64,000 nucleotides of DNA from Telluribacter sp035998675. GTDB taxonomy: Bacteria > Bacteroidota > Bacteroidia > Cytophagales > Spirosomataceae. Every line of letters starts with the position of its first letter. Position 1 is the first letter of the stretch. Positions 1 to 8,370 of the stretch are shown here, piece after piece. The position numbers and the translations under genes are program-made. The stretch is from NCBI RefSeq assembly GCF_035998675.1, contig NZ_DASYHI010000020.1, positions 930,001 through 994,000 of the forward strand, in the 5' to 3' direction. The notes under the pieces are model-generated. The model was not told the origin of the DNA. It made no database searches and saw nothing but the letters and a program-made list of their open reading frames with translations.

Positions 1-864
1 CAAAGGGGGCAGTTGGACACCGCTCTTATTGAAGGTTCACTGCGCCTGCGCACTCCCAACGGTACCCAGTACGCGGTAATTTCGGAGGGTGTACGGAATT
101 CGCTCCTCATTTCGTTGGAAGATTACCTGACCCCGCTCGAGCTCTGGTACCCGCGCAACGACCGCCGGACCCTGAATCTCACCGCTCCCGATGCCTTTAA
201 CCAGGTGTCGGTTCGGCCGGGGGGGACTTTTTTTATTGAGAGCCGTTACGACGATTACGTCATAGCGCCCTTATCGGTGGTGGCGTCGCTGCTGCAATAC
301 GACAATGAGCGGACGTCCCTTGAAATTCAGTTGAAACCCGGTGCCACGCCCGGCAGCGTACTTCAGCGCCTGAAAAAAGCCATCGGTCCGGACTTTCTGG
401 TTCAGGACCGGGACTCTCTCAACGCTGATTTGCTGCGGGCCATCCGGGTCGAGAAACTGTTTGTTACCATTACGCTTTCCATGATAATTCTGGTGGCGGC
501 TATCAACATTTTCTTTTCGCTGAGTATGCTGGCCATTGAAAAAAAGAGTGATGTTGCCATGCTGTACGCCATGGGCGCTACGCCTGGTTTGGTAAGGCGT
601 ATATTCCTGGCCGAAGGAGCCATAGTAGCCCTTACGGGTGCCGTGGTAGGTTTGCTGGGCGGAATTGGACTATGCTGGTTACAGCAGCAATACGGGCTGG
701 TTTCTATGGGCATGGTTAGCTCGCTGGTTGATGCCTACCCCGTTAAACTGGACCTGGGCGATGTGCTGCTGACCGGCCTGATTATTATATTAATTACCAT
801 AACGGTATCTTACATTCCGGCCCGTCGGGCAGCCAAATCGGGTCAGTTTGTGCGGGTAGGGTAA
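1..864 (+). CDS. ABC transporter permease, LolC/E (FtsX-like) family, 5' partial
   Basis: The reading frame is open from the first base of the window, so the start lies upstream and only the C-terminal part is seen. An extracytoplasmic MacB/LolC-like domain is followed by an FtsX-type permease block with three hydrophobic segments. The first is around VEKLFVTITLSMIILVAAIN, then a cytoplasmic loop carrying AIEKKSDVAMLYAMGA, then two further segments near the C-terminus ending IPARRAAK. This loop is typical of LolC/LolE-type permeases, which work with a LolD-like ATPase to release lipoproteins from the inner membrane. The partner genes are not visible. Membership of the family is confident; the lipoprotein-release role is inferred from the family. 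Confidence 0.85.
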   Translation, partial: QRGQLDTALIEGSLRLRTPNGTQYAVISEGVRNSLLISLEDYLTPLELWYPRNDRRTLNLTAPDAFNQVSVRPGGTFFIESRYDDYVIAPLSVVASLLQYDNERTSLEIQLKPGATPGSVLQRLKKAIGPDFLVQDRDSLNADLLRAIRVEKLFVTITLSMIILVAAINIFFSLSMLAIEKKSDVAMLYAMGATPGLVRRIFLAEGAIVALTGAVVGLLGGIGLCWLQQQYGLVSMGMVSSLVDAYPVKLDLGDVLLTGLIIILITITVSYIPARRAAKSGQFVRVG

Positions 865-924
865 TTGAATATCTTTTTGAATTACAAATTTGACAAACCA
901 TCACGACTAAATTAACATAGCTCA

Positions 925-1617
925 ATGATCAAGAAATCTTTTCTTCTCTTTATTATTTCTACTCTGTTTGCTCATTCATTATTTGGACAAATTCAGATTG
1001 ATTTGAATAAAATAAAAGAATTGACTCGCGACTCAGCATCAGCCTACTACTATAAAACATTAGAAACTGAGTTCATACATTATCCAGAATCTATAACTAT
1101 GGAGCGGGCCTTATTCCTTTACTATGGAAGGTTATACTCCGCTAATTATAAATTATTTTATACTACTGCCGAAGAATCCCACTTTCTGAGAGCTTTAAAG
1201 AGTAAAAACATTATAAAGGCAGCGCAAATAGGGGAAACTATAATTGCAGGTGATCCAGCCAATCTATCTGCCCTTTACCAGTTAGCAGGTTGTTATAAAA
1301 AAGCAGGCAACGAAGTCCGTACCAATCATTTAATTACAAGAGTAAACATACTATTAGAAACCATTTTAGAAAGTGGAAGTGGAAAAACTGCGGATGATGC
1401 CTGCAAGGTAGTTTCAATTGGCGATCAGTATGCTATTATGTCAATTCTGGGTTATAACGGAGCATTCAAAGGTTCTTCTCAGAAAGGAAAAACGGGGACA
1501 TCAATGATTGAAATATGGGAATATAAAGACCCTAAAACAAAAAGCACTTCTAAATTTTATTTTGACCTGCTAATGAATGTGGAAGATGGACTAAAGCATA
1601 TTAAATACCCTGATTGA
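925..1617 (+). CDS. DUF4919 family secreted protein
   Basis: A 230-residue protein starting at ATG 925, with a clear N-terminal signal peptide (MIKKSFLLFIISTLFAHSLFG). The body resembles the Bacteroidetes DUF4919 family: an early SAYYYKTLETEF segment, then ERALFLYYGRLYS, then a short TPR-like helical part (LSALYQLAGCYKKAGN), and a C-terminal EIWEYKD...KFYFDLL strand region. The function of the family is unknown; a periplasmic or surface location is inferred. The gene is visibly AT-richer than its neighbours and sits alone between two GC-rich genes, so it may have been acquired separately. Confidence 0.7.
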   Translation: MIKKSFLLFIISTLFAHSLFGQIQIDLNKIKELTRDSASAYYYKTLETEFIHYPESITMERALFLYYGRLYSANYKLFYTTAEESHFLRALKSKNIIKAAQIGETIIAGDPANLSALYQLAGCYKKAGNEVRTNHLITRVNILLETILESGSGKTADDACKVVSIGDQYAIMSILGYNGAFKGSSQKGKTGTSMIEIWEYKDPKTKSTSKFYFDLLMNVEDGLKHIKYPD

Positions 1618-1811
1618 TAAATTTTAAATAATTAAGTATACCCAAACATCTGTAATAAACATCTACTGCGCAAGGTAAGTTTAGTACTTGGAAAGCTGAA
1701 GCTATCGGATAGATATTCTTATTAGGCAAAGGCTTTGCTGCCACAATTGCAAAAAAGACCCACTAAATCAAGTAATACCTCTGCATATGATTGTTAAAAC
1801 GAACCAACCGA

Positions 1812-4400
1812 ATGAGCGATAAAGAGTGTACCTGGTTCAAAACCGTAGTTTTTTTCCTGATGCTGGGCCTGCTGGTACCAGCGGGTCAGGCGGCTGGCCT
1901 GACGCTGACCCCGGCCGATACCACGAGGCGGGTACCCGGTGCTGTATCAAAACAAGGCCCCTACCGCCCCGCCCGGACCCTGAAAAACGATATTATCCAT
2001 ACCAAACTGAACGTGCAGTTCGACTGGCTCCGGCAGCACGTGCTGGGCAGCGCGGTTATTACCTTTAAACCGTATTTCTTTCCCCAAAGTACCCTTGAAC
2101 TGGACGCCAAGGGTTTTGATATTCACAGCGTATTCCAGATTGACACGCTCCGTCAGTACGATTCGCTCTCCCGGCGTACCGTACTGGAACCCATTATTGA
2201 TTCCCTCGACTATACGTACGACCGTCGGAAGATGACGATTTATCTCAAGCGAAACTATACCCGAAAGGATACCCTGTACGTCCAGATCAATTATACGGCC
2301 AAGCCCAATGAGCAGCCCCGGGGCGAACCCGACGACCACCCTACCGACAAGGGCCTGTACTTTATAAACGCCGACGGACTGGACGAGGGAAAGCCCCGCC
2401 AGATATGGACCCAGGGCGAAACCGAAGCCAACTCGGCCTGGTTTCCGACGGTGGATGCTCCCAACGAAAAAATGACCCAGGATTTCTATATTAAGGTAGA
2501 AGGTAAATACAAAACCCTGTCGAACGGACAGCTCATCAGTAGTATACCCAATGAAGACGGTACCCGTACCGACCACTGGAAACACACGCTTCCACACGCG
2601 CCCTACCTGGCCATGCTGGCCGTCGGCGACTTTGCCGTGGAAAAGGAAACCATGCCCAACGGTCTGGAACTGAGCTACTACGTGGAGCCAGAGTACGCTT
2701 CGCACGCCAAAGCCATATTTGGCCGGACCCCCGAAATGATTGCTTTCTTTTCCAATACGTTCGGAATTGAGTTTCCGTGGGAGAAATACGCCCAGATTGC
2801 CGTGCGCGACTTTACGGCCGGGGCCATGGAAAACACCACCGCCACGGTTCACGAAGAAGGCGTACAAACCGACACCCGCTCGCTGGTTGACGGTAACTCC
2901 GACAACGTAATTGCCCACGAACTGGCCCACCACTGGTTTGGGGATTTGGTTACCAGTGAAGAATGGGGCCAGCTACCCCTGAACGAATCTTTTGCCAACT
3001 ACTCAGAGTACCTCTGGAACGAATACTACAAGGGCGAAGACGAGGCCGACTGGCAGAACCTGCAGGAAATAAAGCAGTACCTGGCCGAGTCGGACCAGAA
3101 GAAAGTCCCGCTTATAAGGTACTTCTACAAGCACCGCGAAGACATGTTCGACAGCCACTCCTACGCCAAAGGAGGCCGTGTTCTGCATATGCTCCGCAAC
3201 TACGTAGGTGACGACGCTTTCTTCCTGGCGCTGCAAAGGTACCTGAAAGCTCACCGCTTTGGAACCGCCGAAATCAACGACCTGCGCCGGGAATTTGAGG
3301 CCGTAACCGGTGAAGACCTCAACTGGTTCTTTGACCAGTGGTTTATGACGCCGGGCCACCCGGTCATCAAGGTTGAGCAGGAATACGCCGGAGCAGCGGG
3401 CAAGCTTCGTCTGAAGATAAGCCAGCTACAGGATACCCTGGCTACCGCCGTGTACCGTTTGCCCCTCAAGGTAGACGTGTGGGTGAATGGTCAGAAAAAG
3501 CAGCATGAGGTTATTATCAACAAGTCCCGGCAAACGCTGGAATTCCCCGTTGCCAAACGCCCGGACCTGGTCGTATTTGACGCGCAGGCGCAGCTGTTGG
3601 GTACCGTTGAGCACGAAAAGAGTCGCCCGGAGTGGGTATACCAGTACTACCATTCGGATAAATTTGCCCACAAGTACGAAGCCTTGACGCAGCTGGAAGG
3701 CAAGCTGACCGACTCCACGGTGCGGCACGTCATGATGCACGCCATGACCGACCCCTTCTGGAAAATCCGTCAGGTGGCGGTTTCCAATTTTTCCGAATAC
3801 GATGGGGTGGAGTTTGTGGAGGCCGAACGGCAGGTGCAAAGCCGGGCCCGCGTGGACCCCAACTCGCAGGTACGTACGGAGGCCATCCTGACCCTGGCTT
3901 CCTTTGGTGACAATGCCAACGACCCCCTCTTCCGCGAGGCCCTGAACGATACTTCCTACCTGGTAGTATCGGTAGCCCTGGACGCCTACCTCATCGGACG
4001 ACCCGGCGACGCCGATGACATAACCGCCCGCTTTGAAAATTCGCCCAACGACGCCATCGTAACCGCCATAGGTAACTACTTTGCCGGACTGGCCAAGCCC
4101 GATCGTTTTGAATGGTTTCTGGAAAAAATGAAGGATATGAAGCCTTCGGACAAGTACAACTTCCTGCAGGTTTTCGGCAAGTACCTTATCAAATCTCCGT
4201 CCGACGTACAGCGCCGGAGCGTTCCGATTCTGGAAAGTCTGGCCCGCAACAGTCCGGCTTACTTCGTCCGGTTCGGGGCGTACCAGGTACTGGGGCTGCT
4301 TACGGATATTCAGGGAGTGGCCTCCATCCGGAAGGACATTCGCACCAGCGAGCGCGACGCCAAGCTGAAAGAAATGTACACGCAGATTGGGGAGTTTTAA
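1812..4400 (+). CDS. M1 family metallopeptidase (aminopeptidase N-like)
   Basis: About 862 residues. ATG 1812 is preferred over an in-frame TTG at 1791 because it directly begins a signal peptide (TWFKTVVFFLMLGLLVPAGQ). The M1 exopeptidase motif GAMEN is at residues 337-341. The zinc site HELAHHW is at 369-375 and the third zinc ligand is the Glu in NESFANY, about 18 residues later, so the catalytic site is complete. After the catalytic and linker domains, the last 250 residues look like HEAT-type helical repeats, as in other bacterial M1 enzymes. It should release N-terminal amino acids from peptides in the periplasm. It is followed by a strong terminator and appears monocistronic. Confidence 0.93.
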   Translation: MSDKECTWFKTVVFFLMLGLLVPAGQAAGLTLTPADTTRRVPGAVSKQGPYRPARTLKNDIIHTKLNVQFDWLRQHVLGSAVITFKPYFFPQSTLELDAKGFDIHSVFQIDTLRQYDSLSRRTVLEPIIDSLDYTYDRRKMTIYLKRNYTRKDTLYVQINYTAKPNEQPRGEPDDHPTDKGLYFINADGLDEGKPRQIWTQGETEANSAWFPTVDAPNEKMTQDFYIKVEGKYKTLSNGQLISSIPNEDGTRTDHWKHTLPHAPYLAMLAVGDFAVEKETMPNGLELSYYVEPEYASHAKAIFGRTPEMIAFFSNTFGIEFPWEKYAQIAVRDFTAGAMENTTATVHEEGVQTDTRSLVDGNSDNVIAHELAHHWFGDLVTSEEWGQLPLNESFANYSEYLWNEYYKGEDEADWQNLQEIKQYLAESDQKKVPLIRYFYKHREDMFDSHSYAKGGRVLHMLRNYVGDDAFFLALQRYLKAHRFGTAEINDLRREFEAVTGEDLNWFFDQWFMTPGHPVIKVEQEYAGAAGKLRLKISQLQDTLATAVYRLPLKVDVWVNGQKKQHEVIINKSRQTLEFPVAKRPDLVVFDAQAQLLGTVEHEKSRPEWVYQYYHSDKFAHKYEALTQLEGKLTDSTVRHVMMHAMTDPFWKIRQVAVSNFSEYDGVEFVEAERQVQSRARVDPNSQVRTEAILTLASFGDNANDPLFREALNDTSYLVVSVALDAYLIGRPGDADDITARFENSPNDAIVTAIGNYFAGLAKPDRFEWFLEKMKDMKPSDKYNFLQVFGKYLIKSPSDVQRRSVPILESLARNSPAYFVRFGAYQVLGLLTDIQGVASIRKDIRTSERDAKLKEMYTQIGEF

Positions 4401-4424
4401 AGTTGCTGAACTTTGATTTATTTC

Positions 4425-4457
4425 AAGGAGGAAGCCCGGGGTTTCCTCCTTTTTTTT
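4425..4457 (+). terminator. Rho-independent terminator after the M1 peptidase gene
   Basis: A 9-bp perfect stem, AAGGAGGAA (4425-4433) with TTCCTCCTT (4443-4451), has a GC-rich loop and runs directly into a T tract. It lies 25 bp after the stop codon at 4400. Confidence 0.85.
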
Positions 4458-4649
4458 AGTAAAGTACTTATGTTTCCTGAAAACAGCCGGACCTTTGGAT
4501 TCAAAGTACCTGGCTATTCAAGTAAAATACCTTGATCTGTGCCTTATCATAGTACCTGCCCGCGACCTACGGATTTTCTTTTTCCCAAATAAAAATAGAT
4601 AATAAAAAAGCTAACGGCTTTTCAACCAACTTTTTAAAGCTCTTTTCCC

Positions 4650-6053
4650 ATGAAAGATTTCCTCAAACGCCGCTCCTTTCTGAAAGCCACCGCGCTGCTG
4701 GGCTCGGCCCTGGGCCTGCCCGCTATTTCCAAAGCCAACGATTCTATTGAGGATCAGATCCAAAGTACCACCTATGTACCCAAAGCCGCCGGTAAGTCGG
4801 TAATTGGCCTTAAGGTTGCTCCCATGCAGCAGGTACGCATTGGTATAATCGGGGTAGGTAACCGCGGCACCGGCCACATGAAGCTGGTGCACGGCTGCGG
4901 CGACAAGGCCCGCATCGTGGCCATTGCGGATATCCGGGAGAAGTACGCCAACCGGGCCAAAGAATGGCTGGACAGCAAGGGCGTAAAAGATGTGACCTAC
5001 TATACCGGCAAAGAAGATGCCTGGAAAGAAATGGTCAAGCGCGACGACCTGGACCTTGTGATTGTGGCTACCCCCTGGGAAGACCACGTACCCATGGCCG
5101 TTTATGCCATGCAACAGGGCAAACACGCGGCCGTGGAGGTACCTGCCGCCTATACCCTCGACGACTGCTGGAAACTGGTTAATACCGCCGAGCAGACCCA
5201 GCGCAACTGCATGATGATGGAGAACGTCTGCTACGGCGATGAGGAGCTGATGCTGCTCAACATGGCCCACCAGGGGGTGTTTGGTACGCTTACCTACGCC
5301 GAATGCGGCTACATACACGACCTGCGCGAGTCGCTCCTGAGCCCGGACAACTACTACAACCAATGGCGGATCAAGCATAACGAAACCCGCGACGGCAACC
5401 TGTACCCCATGCACGGCCTGGGGCCGGTGTCGCAGTACCTGGGCATTGACCGCGGCGACCGCTTTAACCACCTGGTGTCCATGAGCTCGCTGGAAGCCAG
5501 CCTCAGCGAAGACTCCACCACCCTGGCCAAGCCCGGCAACCCGTACTACGGCAAAAAGGGCTTCAAGCACGGTGATATGAACAATACCCTGATCAAGACC
5601 CACCTGGGTCGTACCATTCTTATTCAGCACGATGTCGTAACCGCCCGCCCCTACAACCGCATCAACATGCTGGCGGGTACCAAAGCCTTCCACGTAGGGT
5701 ACCCCAGCCGGATTTCCATCAAAGGCCAGGATAGCCACAACTACCTGAAGGAAGCCGAGTACAAAGCCGTCAAGGAGAAGTACACCCACCCGATCTGGAA
5801 CAAGATGAAGGAGGAAATCGCCAAAAACGGTGGCCACGGCGGTATGGACTTTGTGATGATGTACCGCATGATCGACTGCTTCAACCGCGGTATGCCGCTG
5901 GACATGGACGTATACGACGCCGCCTCCTGGTCGGCCGTTACGCCACTGTCGGCGCTTTCCATCAAGGGGGGAAACACACCGGTGAAGTTTCCGGACTTTA
6001 CCCGCGGCCGCTGGAAGGAAGACCGACAACTGGGTATGCTCGGGCCATTATAA
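4650..6053 (+). CDS. Tat-exported Gfo/Idh/MocA oxidoreductase, GH109-like
   Basis: A 467-residue protein. The N-terminus carries a twin-arginine signal (KRRSFLKATALLGSALG), as is usual for exported NAD-dependent enzymes of this family. A Rossmann fold starts near residue 60, with dinucleotide motif GIIGVGNRG. The family EKP motif is replaced by EVPAAYT. The C-terminal half has the signatures I associate with glycoside hydrolase family 109: GNLYPMHGLGPV and GGHGGMDF. GH109 enzymes cleave alpha-linked GalNAc by a redox mechanism with tightly bound NAD. Substrate specificity cannot be read from the sequence. It stands alone between two terminator regions and is followed by a small lipoprotein gene. 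Confidence 0.85.
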   Translation: MKDFLKRRSFLKATALLGSALGLPAISKANDSIEDQIQSTTYVPKAAGKSVIGLKVAPMQQVRIGIIGVGNRGTGHMKLVHGCGDKARIVAIADIREKYANRAKEWLDSKGVKDVTYYTGKEDAWKEMVKRDDLDLVIVATPWEDHVPMAVYAMQQGKHAAVEVPAAYTLDDCWKLVNTAEQTQRNCMMMENVCYGDEELMLLNMAHQGVFGTLTYAECGYIHDLRESLLSPDNYYNQWRIKHNETRDGNLYPMHGLGPVSQYLGIDRGDRFNHLVSMSSLEASLSEDSTTLAKPGNPYYGKKGFKHGDMNNTLIKTHLGRTILIQHDVVTARPYNRINMLAGTKAFHVGYPSRISIKGQDSHNYLKEAEYKAVKEKYTHPIWNKMKEEIAKNGGHGGMDFVMMYRMIDCFNRGMPLDMDVYDAASWSAVTPLSALSIKGGNTPVKFPDFTRGRWKEDRQLGMLGPL

Positions 6054-6123
6054 AAACCCGTACAGCCATTGCAACCAATAAAAGGTTTGTCAGGTCTTAC
6101 CGGCAAACCTTTCATCTTTTTGT

Positions 6124-6552
6124 ATGAAAAAGCTATACTTCTTTCTGTTAATCGCTATCGCCACGGCCTGCGATTTTGAAACCACCCGGCCCGCTTCCCT
6201 GGCCAGCCTCGAAGGCGCTTACCGGACCAACGGTTTTCTGGACCCGCTCTGTATCGCTATTTCGGATGAGAGCCAACTACCCGCGCTGGAAATCAGGAAA
6301 CAGAGCAACGGCGACTATAAAATTACCCGTACCACCTTTATTCCCCAGAAAGACGTACAGACCCTATCCCCCGTCCGGGCCGAAACCAGCGCCGATACGG
6401 TAAAGCTTTTCTACCAGAATAAACCCGTAGGTACCTACGTATCGTCGAAGTGGTACAACGGCAAAAATGAGGTCATATCGCCGGTACTGCGGGTTTCCTA
6501 CAACAACACCCAAAAACAGGAGTTTTTCTACTTTGCGGGGGTGAAGCGGTGA
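6124..6552 (+). CDS. Small lipoprotein of unknown function
   Basis: A 142-residue protein with a lipoprotein signal. The N-terminus MKKLYFFLLIAIATAC ends in a lipobox with the modified Cys at residue 16. The remainder is a single small domain rich in beta-strand-like segments, with no motif I recognise. It starts 70 bp after the oxidoreductase stop and is followed by a hairpin terminator, so it may be cotranscribed with that gene. Outer-membrane or periplasmic attachment is inferred from the signal. Confidence 0.7.
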   Translation: MKKLYFFLLIAIATACDFETTRPASLASLEGAYRTNGFLDPLCIAISDESQLPALEIRKQSNGDYKITRTTFIPQKDVQTLSPVRAETSADTVKLFYQNKPVGTYVSSKWYNGKNEVISPVLRVSYNNTQKQEFFYFAGVKR

Positions 6553-6628
6553 ATTGCAATGACCAGTGATCAATGAACAGTGACCGGTAATTTAGTAGGG
6601 AAATAATTATTACTTCTTACCGTAGCAG

Positions 6629-6666
6629 CAGCCGTCTTATCTTCCGGATAAGGCGGCTGTTTTTTT
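6629..6666 (+). terminator. Terminator after the small lipoprotein gene
   Basis: The stem CAGCCGTCTTATC (6629-6641) pairs with GATAAGGCGGCTG (6647-6659) with one internal mismatch, and a T tract follows on the plus strand. It separates the upstream gene from the distal end of the CRISPR array. Confidence 0.8.
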
Positions 6667-7054
6667 GCGGTGCCTTTAATAGTAGTAAGGTGTAGAAGGT
6701 GTTCGACTGCCTGCGCTACCGGCAGTGGCGGGCGCATTTCAATTCCAGTAAGGTACTATTGAAGGTGGATACACCGGTGATTGCGGTGGTGCAGGGTAAC
6801 GAATTTCAATTCCAGTAAGGTACTATTGAAGGGACGCAGGGCGCGCTCAATCACATCCTCAATGTAGCATTTCAATTCCAGTAAGGTACTATTGAAGGTA
6901 TTTCTACTTCCTGATCATTTACGCGGCCGTAACCATATTTCAATTCCAGTAAGGTACTATTGAAGGGGGGAAATATTTCGGGAGAAGCTGGCCGCTAAAC
7001 TGGATTTCAATTCCAGTAAGGTACTATTGAAGGTATGGATGTTGTACCGACCCC

Positions 7055-8057
7055 CTAATTATTGGACAAAATTCCTAGGTTTAAGGTTGGAACTTTTTGT
7101 TGCTTTTGATGCATGTCTACTCCTCTCTGTAAAAGGAACCGATAGGGGCTTTTGTACCCTATACCCGAGTGGATTCTCTTATAATTGTAAAACTTTTTGA
7201 ATCGATCCAGCGTCTCCCCAGCCTGCTGGAGGCTATCGAACTCGTACCTGCGGCAGACAGCCCGCTCTAGAATACTATGATACGCCTCAATGTGGGCGTT
7301 CTGTTCCGGAGTGGCAGGTTTTGTGAACTCCTGAACTACTTTCCTTTCCCGGAAATACTTTTGTACCATCTCGGCCACAAATTGACTCCCATTGTCATTT
7401 CGCACATAGATGTGCAAGGGAAGGGAATAGTTCTCAAAAATCGTATCGAAAAGGGCCACTACGTCCTGTTGGCGCATGTTCCATTTGATCGTATGCCGCC
7501 ACGGGGCGCCCCGCCAGGTTCCACCGGCTGAATACGTCCAGAGCCGTCAGCACCTGGGCATTCCTACGCTTGCCCTGAATATAGATATACTTGATATCTA
7601 ATTCAAGGTAGGTGAATTCTGCCTGCGGATCAGGCACCAGCTCCTTTACCCACTGGCGCTTGCTGCGGTTAACAATGCCTCGATTGACATACAGCAGGTT
7701 GTTTTCCCTCATCAGGCGATACACCGCAGCGGCGGCCGCTTTTTTAGGGTTGATCAGGAAATTCATCTCTTCACGCAAGTAAACTGTTGTCTTTAAATAG
7801 CCATAATCGACGAATTCCAGGCCCAGCAGTAGCTTGATGTCTTTGACTACGGTGCTATCAGGCTCATATTCTCCGTTGCTTTTGTAAGTAACAGTTGTAC
7901 AGTATCTTCCGGCCTTTCGGCTGGTACATCTGGGTCTATAATAGAACGAACTCCGGTTAATCTGACAGACCCGCAGCACCAGGCTCTTGCGCAGCCCTGC
8001 TTGCACACATTCCTGGGCTACCAGCAGACGCACCGAACGAACTAAGGACTTTTTTTT
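7055..8057 (-). pseudogene. IS3-family transposase orfB (DDE integrase domain), frameshifted
   Basis: The frame enters from orfA through an A8 run (8050-8057) that fits the -1 programmed frameshift of IS3 elements. The first part (to about 7500) has the HTH_21-like region and the first catalytic Asp in TYLELDIKYIY. The second part (7477-7055) has the second Asp in VRNDNGSQFVAE and the Glu in PEQNAHIEAYHS, so all DDE residues exist but in two frames. The break coincides with an extra GC-rich palindrome (GGGGCGCCCC, 7503-7512). Skipping about 10 bases there restores SRWNLA-WRHTIKWNMRQQDV. The last codon lies within the left inverted repeat, as is usual for IS3 elements. Not functional as read unless a recoding event or a sequencing indel is involved. 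Confidence 0.8.
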
Positions 8058-8370
8058 AGCAGCTCATTCTGTACCCGGATCACCAGCTCCTTCTCGGCCA
8101 CCAGCATCTTTAAGGCATGATTCTCCTTTTTCAGCCGATCAAGCTCTGGGTCAGGCTTGCTACTTTGCTTCCTGATTAATCCTTGTTCTCCCTGCTGGTC
8201 AAACTGGCTCTCCCATCGCTTCGGCGCTCCGATTGTAAAGAGTCGTACTTGATATACCCGTTTGGCGACTGCTTCGGCAGTCCGATAGCTTTGCTAATGC
8301 CTTCCTGCTTCAAAAGCCGGACTGCTTCCAGTTTTTCAGCAAGGCTCCATGTTTTCTGATGTTTGTCCAT
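8042..8370 (-). pseudogene. IS3-family orfA (HTH protein), frameshifted
   Basis: The N-terminus, from ATG 8370 (MDKHQKTWSLAEKLEAVRLL), is a transposase-type helix-turn-helix. Its own frame stops at 8176. Another frame of the same strand carries the expected second half, RWESQFDQQGEQGLIRKQ, then a leucine-zipper-like LDRLKKENHALKMLVAEKEL, ending at a stop at 8042-8044. The two halves belong together, so there is a frame break around 8270-8300. OrfA would normally bind the IS ends and feed into orfB by frameshifting at the A8 run. Confidence 0.75.
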
